33,835 nt of DNA from Gammaproteobacteria bacterium. GTDB taxonomy: Bacteria > Pseudomonadota > Gammaproteobacteria > Chromatiales > Chromatiaceae. The stretch lies in assembly GCA_018812525.1 (NCBI GenBank), contig JAHJDE010000096.1:1-33835 (forward strand), written 5' to 3'. Each line of letters begins with the position of its first letter. Positions within the stretch are counted from its first letter, which is position 1. Position numbers and translations under genes: made by a program. The notes under the pieces were generated by a model. The model worked only from the letters and a program-made list of their open reading frames with translations, searched no databases and was not told where the DNA came from. Shown here piece by piece: positions 29,145-33,835 of the stretch.

Positions 29145-31178
29145 ATGAGCAATCCCTTACTGGAACCCTCTCCCTTACCGGCCTTTTCCCGCATCAAGCC
29201 CGAGCATGTGGTCCCCGCCATCGATGCGCTGTTGCAAGACAACCGGGCGGGCATCGAGCGGCTCTTGCAGAACCGGCTCGGCTATAGCTGGAAGAACCTC
29301 ATCGAACCGATCGATGAGCTGGACAACCAATTGGATCTCGCCTGGTCTCCAGTCCGCCACATGAATTCCGTGGTCGATAGCCCCGAGCTCCGCGAGGCAT
29401 ATAACGCCTGCCTGCCCAAACTGGCCGAGTACTCCACCGAGATGGGCCACAACAGGGCCCTCTATCTCGCCTACCGCGAAGTGGCGGAAAAGGAGCCGGA
29501 CCTGGACTCCGCCCAAAGGAAGGTCTTGGAAAACGCCCTGCGCGACTTCCACCTGGCCGGTGTCGATCTGCCTGAGGAGAAAAAGGCCCGCTACAAGGAG
29601 ATCAGCCAGGGGCTTTCCAGCCTCGTCAGCAAGTTCGAGCAGAATCTGCTCGACGCCACCCATGCCTGGAGCAAATCCTTCGCCGATCCTGTTGCCCTGG
29701 CCGGACTTTCCGCCACCGATCTGGACCTAGCCAGGCAGATCGCCGAGGAACAGGGGAAGCAGGGTTGGGTGGTCAACCTGGATTTCCCCTCCTATTACGC
29801 AGTGATGACCTATGCCGACGACCGAGCCCTGCGCCGGGAGATGTACGAGGCCTATGCCACCCGCGCCTCCGACCGGGGTCCTTATGCCGGGCAATGGGAC
29901 AACGGTGACATCATGGAGCAGATCCTCGCCCTGCGTCATGAGGCGGCCCAACTGCTGGGTTTCGCCAATTACGCGGAACGCTCCCTGGTAACCAAAATGG
30001 CCGCTTCAACCGATCAGGTGGAGCAGTTCCTGCTCGATCTGGCCGAGCGGTCCCGCCCGCAGGCAATGCGCGAGCTGGAGGAACTGCGGGCCTTCGCCGA
30101 AGAAGAGCAGGGCCTTTCTGATCTGAAGGTATGGGATATCGGCTACTACAGTGAAAAGCTGCGCCGGCACCGCTATGCCGTCAGCCAGGCGGAGCTGAAG
30201 TCCTATTTTCCCGTAACGCGGGTCATTCCGGGTCTCTTCGCCGTGGCGGAAAGGCTGTTCGGCATCCGTATCGCGGAGGTACAGGGATGCGATACCTGGC
30301 ACCCTGATGTCCTTTTGTACGAGATCCATGATCCCGCCGGGGCGTTGCGCGGTCAGTTCTATCTCGATCTCTACGCCCGCCCCCATAAGCGCGGCGGGGC
30401 CTGGATGGACGACTGTGCCGGACGCTTCGTCAATGATCGCATCCGGCAGACCCCCGTGGCCTACCTCACATGCAACTTTGCGCGGCCGGTTGGTGGCAAG
30501 CCGGCCCTGCTGACCCACAATGAGGTGGAGACCCTGTTCCACGAATTCGGTCACGGGCTGCATCATATGCTGACCCGGATCGATCACCCCGCCGTCTCCG
30601 GGATCAGCGGCGTGGCCTGGGATGCCGTGGAGCTGCCGAGCCAGTTCATGGAGAACTACTGCTGGGAGCGGGAGGCCCTGGCCCTGTTCACCGCGCATTA
30701 CGAAACCGGGGCGCCCCTGCCCGCTGACCTCTACGACCGCATGCTGGCCGCCAAGCATTTCCAGACCGGCATGCAGATGGTGCGGCAACTGGAGTTTTCC
30801 CTGTTCGATCTTCGTATCCACCGCGATTACGACCCCGTTCTGGGTGGCCGGATCTACCCGATCCTTCATCAGGTCCGTGAGCTCGTCTCGGTGGTCCATC
30901 CGCCGGAATGGAACCGCTTCCCCCACGGCTTCTCCCACATCTTCGCCGGGGGTTATGCCGCCGGCTACTACAGCTACAAGTGGGCCGAGGTGCTGTCGGC
31001 CGATGCCTTCTCCCTGTTCGAGGAGCGGGGGATATTCGATCCCGAGACCGGCCAATCCTTTCTCCGGAATATCCTGGAAAAGGGCGGATCGGCAGATGCC
31101 ATGGATCTCTTTGTTGCCTTCCGTGGCCGAGAGCCGGCAATAGAACCCTTGCTGCGCCACTCCGGGATAGCACAATAA
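29145..31178 (+). CDS. prlC: Oligopeptidase A (M3 family metallopeptidase)
   Basis: 677 aa, standard length. It is a cytoplasmic zinc endopeptidase that degrades signal peptides and short peptides. The catalytic motif is LFHEFGHGLHHML (about residues 464-476, HExxH), with the third ligand in the downstream SQFMENYCWE stretch (Glu). FYLDLYARPHKRGGAWMDDC and GYAAGYYSYKWAEVLSADAF are further family signatures. It starts MSNPLLEPSPLPAFSRIKPE. It is transcribed with the following SH3 protein and ubiD in the same direction, 50 bp and further downstream. Confidence 0.97.
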   Translation: MSNPLLEPSPLPAFSRIKPEHVVPAIDALLQDNRAGIERLLQNRLGYSWKNLIEPIDELDNQLDLAWSPVRHMNSVVDSPELREAYNACLPKLAEYSTEMGHNRALYLAYREVAEKEPDLDSAQRKVLENALRDFHLAGVDLPEEKKARYKEISQGLSSLVSKFEQNLLDATHAWSKSFADPVALAGLSATDLDLARQIAEEQGKQGWVVNLDFPSYYAVMTYADDRALRREMYEAYATRASDRGPYAGQWDNGDIMEQILALRHEAAQLLGFANYAERSLVTKMAASTDQVEQFLLDLAERSRPQAMRELEELRAFAEEEQGLSDLKVWDIGYYSEKLRRHRYAVSQAELKSYFPVTRVIPGLFAVAERLFGIRIAEVQGCDTWHPDVLLYEIHDPAGALRGQFYLDLYARPHKRGGAWMDDCAGRFVNDRIRQTPVAYLTCNFARPVGGKPALLTHNEVETLFHEFGHGLHHMLTRIDHPAVSGISGVAWDAVELPSQFMENYCWEREALALFTAHYETGAPLPADLYDRMLAAKHFQTGMQMVRQLEFSLFDLRIHRDYDPVLGGRIYPILHQVRELVSVVHPPEWNRFPHGFSHIFAGGYAAGYYSYKWAEVLSADAFSLFEERGIFDPETGQSFLRNILEKGGSADAMDLFVAFRGREPAIEPLLRHSGIAQ

Positions 31179-31227
31179 GGATTTGCGCTACAGTGGAGAT
31201 TCAGTGGAATAGTGATAGGATTCCCGC

Positions 31228-32055
31228 ATGTTCCGACCATCCGCCATTCTGCTCCCGCTGCTCCTGGCCTTGGCCCCCCAGGCCCAGGGGGCCTTCATCA
31301 CCGACAAGCTGTTGGTCGGTCTCTACGGGAATCTGGACAATTCCAGCAAGCCGATCAAGATCCTCTCCAGCGGCACCTCGGTTGAGGTGCTGGAGCGCCA
31401 ACGGGGCTATATCAAGGTCAAGCTGAACGATGGCTCGGTCGGCTGGGTGGAACTCCGGTATGTCACCGACGACACCCCCTCCCAGGCCAAGCTGGCCGAG
31501 CTGGAGAAGCAGAACAAGCAGATCCAGCAGAACCTGGACAAGGCCAAGGAGGAGTTCGACGCCCTGAAGAAAAAGACCGAGGGCATGGACAAGCTCATGG
31601 CAGGTAACAAGGCGCTGGAGGAGCGCCTGGAGGAATCCGCAAAAAGGGTGGCAGCGCTCGAGGATCAAGTGAAGCAGAAGGATGAGCGAATCAAGACGCT
31701 GGGCGAGGAGCAATACGCCGGCGAGGGGGAGCCCGAGCTACAGGCCAAGATCCAGGAACTGGAGGCCAAGCTGCTGCAAAGCCAGGTCAAACTGGCGCGG
31801 CGCACCAGCATGAAGGAGGATGCCGTGTATGCCGAAAACGATGTCCTTCGGGATCGCATGGGAAAGGCATCAGCCCTGCTCAAGATCGATGACAAGCCCC
31901 TCCCCAAGGAGGACCCAAAGGAAGAGTCGAAGGCGGAGGGCCTGCCGGTTTGGGTCTATCTGATGCTGTTCCTTACCCTGCTTACCGGCATAGTGGCGGG
32001 ATTTGCCCTGTTCGATCTGCGATCCCGTCGGCTACATGGCGGCCTCGGCGCCTAA
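31228..32055 (+). CDS. SH3-domain, coiled-coil, membrane-anchored protein (TIGR04211-like)
   Basis: 275 aa. The N-terminus is a signal peptide ([20 protein letters not shown]). A bacterial SH3-like domain follows (about residues 25-85), ending in the [12 protein letters not shown] stretch. A long coiled coil (about 90-200, rich in Glu, Lys, Leu and Gln heptads) and a C-terminal transmembrane helix ([20 protein letters not shown]-like, about 242-262) with a short Arg-rich tail complete it. This is the TIGR04211 arrangement, seen in gammaproteobacteria and predicted to act in the envelope. Its function is unknown. It lies 8 bp before ubiD. Confidence 0.85.
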   Translation: MFRPSAILLPLLLALAPQAQGAFITDKLLVGLYGNLDNSSKPIKILSSGTSVEVLERQRGYIKVKLNDGSVGWVELRYVTDDTPSQAKLAELEKQNKQIQQNLDKAKEEFDALKKKTEGMDKLMAGNKALEERLEESAKRVAALEDQVKQKDERIKTLGEEQYAGEGEPELQAKIQELEAKLLQSQVKLARRTSMKEDAVYAENDVLRDRMGKASALLKIDDKPLPKEDPKEESKAEGLPVWVYLMLFLTLLTGIVAGFALFDLRSRRLHGGLGA

Positions 32056-32062
32056 CTTCCCA

Positions 32063-33526
32063 ATGAAATACAAGGACCTGCGGGATTTCATCTCGCAACT
32101 GGAAACCCTGGGCGAACTCAAGCGTGTTTCCCTTGAGGTCGATCCCCATCTGGAAATCACCGAGATCTGCGACCGCACCCTGCGTGCTGGCGGCCCCGCC
32201 CTGTTGTTCGAGAAGGTCAAGGGATCGGCCTTTCCCCTGCTGGGCAATCTCTTCGGCACCCCAAGGCGGGTGGCACTGGGCATGGGCGAGGAGTCGGTCG
32301 AGGCCCTGCGCGAGATCGGCAAGCTGCTGGCCCAGCTAAAGGAACCCGAACCGCCCAGAGGCATGAGAGACGCCTGGGAGAAGCTGCCGCTGTTCCGCAA
32401 GGTGCTGGATATGGCCCCCAAGGTGATGAAAAACGCCCCCAGCCAGGAGGTGGTGCTGGAAGGAGATGCAGTCGATCTGGCGAGGCTTCCGGTGCAGACC
32501 TGCTGGCCGGAAGATGCCGGGCCGCTGATTACCTGGGGCCTGGTCATTACCCGAGGGCCCGAGAAGCCTCGCCAAAACCTGGGCATCTATCGCATGCAGG
32601 TCATCGGCAGGAACAGGGTCATCATGCGTTGGCTGACCCATCGCGGCGGGGCCCAAGATTTCCGTGAGTGGCAGGGCAAGCATCCGGGTGAGCCCTTCCC
32701 GGTTTGCGTCGCCCTGGGGGCAGACCCGGCCACCATCCTCGGGGCGGTGACGCCTGTGCCCGACAGCCTCTCCGAGTACGCCTTTGCCGGCCTGCTGCGG
32801 GGCAGCCGTAGCGAAGTCTGCAAGGCGATCGGCAACGATCTGCAAGTTCCCGCCTCCGCCGAGTTCGTGCTGGAAGGCCATATCCATCCGAATGACATGG
32901 CGCCGGAAGGCCCCTTCGGCGACCACACCGGCTACTACAACGAGGTGGATGCATTTCCGGTCTTCACCATCGACCGCATCAGCCACCGCCGGAACCCTAT
33001 CTACCACTCCACCTATACCGGCCGCCCCCCGGACGAGCCCGCTGTGCTCGGCCTCGCCCTCAATGAGGTCTTCGTCCCCATCCTGCAGAAACAGTTCCCC
33101 GAGATCACGGACTTTTACCTGCCGCCCGAGGGCTGTTCCTACCGCATGGCCATCGTCGGCATGAAGAAACAATACCCCGGCCACGCCAAGCGGGTGATGT
33201 TCGGCGTCTGGTCCTTCCTGCGCCAGTTCATGTACACCAAGTTCGTCATTGTAGTGGACGAGGACATTAATGCCCGTGACTGGAAGGATGTCATCTGGGC
33301 CATGACCACCCGTATGGACCCCGGCCGTGACACTACCATCGTCGACAACACCCCCATCGACTACCTCGACTTTGCCTCACCGGTGTCCGGGCTTGGCTCC
33401 AAGATCGGCTTCGACGCCACCAACAAGTGGCCCGGCGAAACCTGCCGCGAGTGGGGCAGGCCCATTCTCATGGACCCCGAGGTCAGGGCGCGTGTCGACC
33501 GGATTTGGGGGGAACTGAGGCTTTGA
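32063..33526 (+). CDS. ubiD: 4-hydroxy-3-polyprenylbenzoate decarboxylase
   Basis: 487 aa from the ATG at 32063 ([20 protein letters not shown]), close to E. coli UbiD length; the frame extends to 32003 inside the preceding gene, which is rejected. It decarboxylates octaprenyl-4-hydroxybenzoate in ubiquinone synthesis using prenylated FMN, which is made by UbiX (not in the window). Motifs: [19 protein letters not shown] (prFMN and metal contacts) and [12 protein letters not shown] with the catalytic Glu region, plus [20 protein letters not shown] near the end. It is the last gene of the prlC-SH3-ubiD series. Confidence 0.96.
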   Translation: MKYKDLRDFISQLETLGELKRVSLEVDPHLEITEICDRTLRAGGPALLFEKVKGSAFPLLGNLFGTPRRVALGMGEESVEALREIGKLLAQLKEPEPPRGMRDAWEKLPLFRKVLDMAPKVMKNAPSQEVVLEGDAVDLARLPVQTCWPEDAGPLITWGLVITRGPEKPRQNLGIYRMQVIGRNRVIMRWLTHRGGAQDFREWQGKHPGEPFPVCVALGADPATILGAVTPVPDSLSEYAFAGLLRGSRSEVCKAIGNDLQVPASAEFVLEGHIHPNDMAPEGPFGDHTGYYNEVDAFPVFTIDRISHRRNPIYHSTYTGRPPDEPAVLGLALNEVFVPILQKQFPEITDFYLPPEGCSYRMAIVGMKKQYPGHAKRVMFGVWSFLRQFMYTKFVIVVDEDINARDWKDVIWAMTTRMDPGRDTTIVDNTPIDYLDFASPVSGLGSKIGFDATNKWPGETCREWGRPILMDPEVRARVDRIWGELRL

Positions 33527-33563
33527 TTTGTCATTGGGATGGCCAATGCAAAGACCAATGGTA

Positions 33564-33711
33564 ACTATTCAGCCCCGCCTCCCTCCGGGAGGGGGTTGGG
33601 GGGAAGGGCAGGCGTAGATCAAGCACCTATGCCCTAATCGACCTCTTACCCCCTCCCCAACCCTCCCCCTGCAAAGGGGGAGGGGGCAATTTCCGAATTG
33701 AGCTGAATAGT
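33564..33711. repeat. 148-bp imperfect inverted-repeat element downstream of ubiD
   Basis: ACTATTCAGC (33564-33573) and GCTGAATAGT (33702-33711) are perfect inverted ends. Inside, CTCCGGGAGGGGGTTGGGGG pairs broadly with the GA/C-rich block CCCCTCCCCAACCCTCCCCC near 33652-33669. A further hairpin CCCTCCCCCTGCAAAGGGGGAGGG is contained in the right half. No coding content. It could end the ubiD transcript. Confidence 0.65.
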
Positions 33712-33717
33712 GAGGAA

Positions 33718-33833
33718 CTTGCAAAATGGCCATCCTGGCCATTTTGCAAGGCGAAAACGAAAAATGCGATTTTTCGTTTTCTTCATTTTCAATGGCTTAG
33801 GCCATTGAAAATGGCGGTTCATCCCTGAACCGC
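33718..33833. repeat. Array of four consecutive hairpins
   Basis: Four near-perfect palindromes follow one another with 2 bp or less between them. H1: 15-bp stem 33718-33732 / 33736-33750, loop TCC. H2: 13-bp stem 33753-33765 / 33769-33781, loop GCG. H3: 13-bp stem 33784-33796 / 33801-33813, loop TTAG. H4: 8-bp stem 33814-33821 / 33826-33833, loop TCCC. H1 and H4 share an A-TCC(C)-T apex with the hairpin at 20700-20729. No reading frame or T-tract explains the set, and it may continue past the window edge. Confidence 0.8.
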
Positions 33834-33835
33834 AA

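Noticed and set aside
33564-33835. CRISPR array
   Set aside because: The hairpins differ in stem sequence and there are no regular direct repeats with spacers.

Overview
The window looks like a chromosomal segment of a GC-rich gammaproteobacterium. The purple/sulphur-bacterium relatives (Chromatiales or similar) are my best guess. The evidence is the gene content and order (purH/purD with an lpxA paralogue, dusB-fis, accB-accC with aroQ and prmA, prlC, ubiD) and the very high load of short palindromic intergenic repeats. The placement is an inference from gene style; no 16S or other marker is present.

Left part (1-5984). This is a patchwork: a frameshifted ISKra4-like transposase remnant, an intact fumarylacetoacetate-hydrolase-family gene, an AT-rich gap, a scrambled IS66 remnant joined to a fragment of a repeat-rich surface protein, a TMEM43-like membrane protein, a secreted thermonuclease-like protein, and a gene-free stretch with inverted repeats and a tRNA/tmRNA-3'-end-like att-type sequence.

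Centre (5985-16201). This is a complete assimilatory nitrate module on the minus strand, in transcription order nrtA-nrtB-nrtD (nitrate ABC importer), nirB-nirD (NADH nitrite reductase) and nasA (nitrate reductase). Upstream of nrtA the sequence shows stacked control: an NtrC palindrome, a -24/-12 sigma-54 promoter, and a leader with an ANTAR-type hexaloop hairpin (A at loop position 1, G at 4) that overlaps the 5' arm of an intrinsic terminator. The adjacent regulator nasT, which should bind that leader, is broken: a 71-bp REP palindrome replaces part of its receiver domain and a nonsense codon follows. A near-identical copy of the same palindrome lies in the nrtA leader. nasA also carries an in-frame palindromic repeat that adds roughly 45 residues.

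Right-centre (16295-26075). A long co-directional minus-strand housekeeping array reads, in transcription order, aroQ-accB-accC-prmA-DUF3426 protein-dusB-fis-purH-lpxA-like-purD-sprT. It has tight or overlapping junctions and ends in a 187-bp foldback element that also contributes the sprT stop codon.

Right end (26216-33835). A gamma-carbonic-anhydrase-like gene is divergent from a lemA-GIDE membrane pair (the GIDE protein carries an EF-hand). Then come a GNAT acetyltransferase-like gene, prlC (oligopeptidase A), an SH3/coiled-coil membrane protein and ubiD. The window closes with an inverted-repeat element and four consecutive near-perfect hairpins, the most unusual non-coding structure here.
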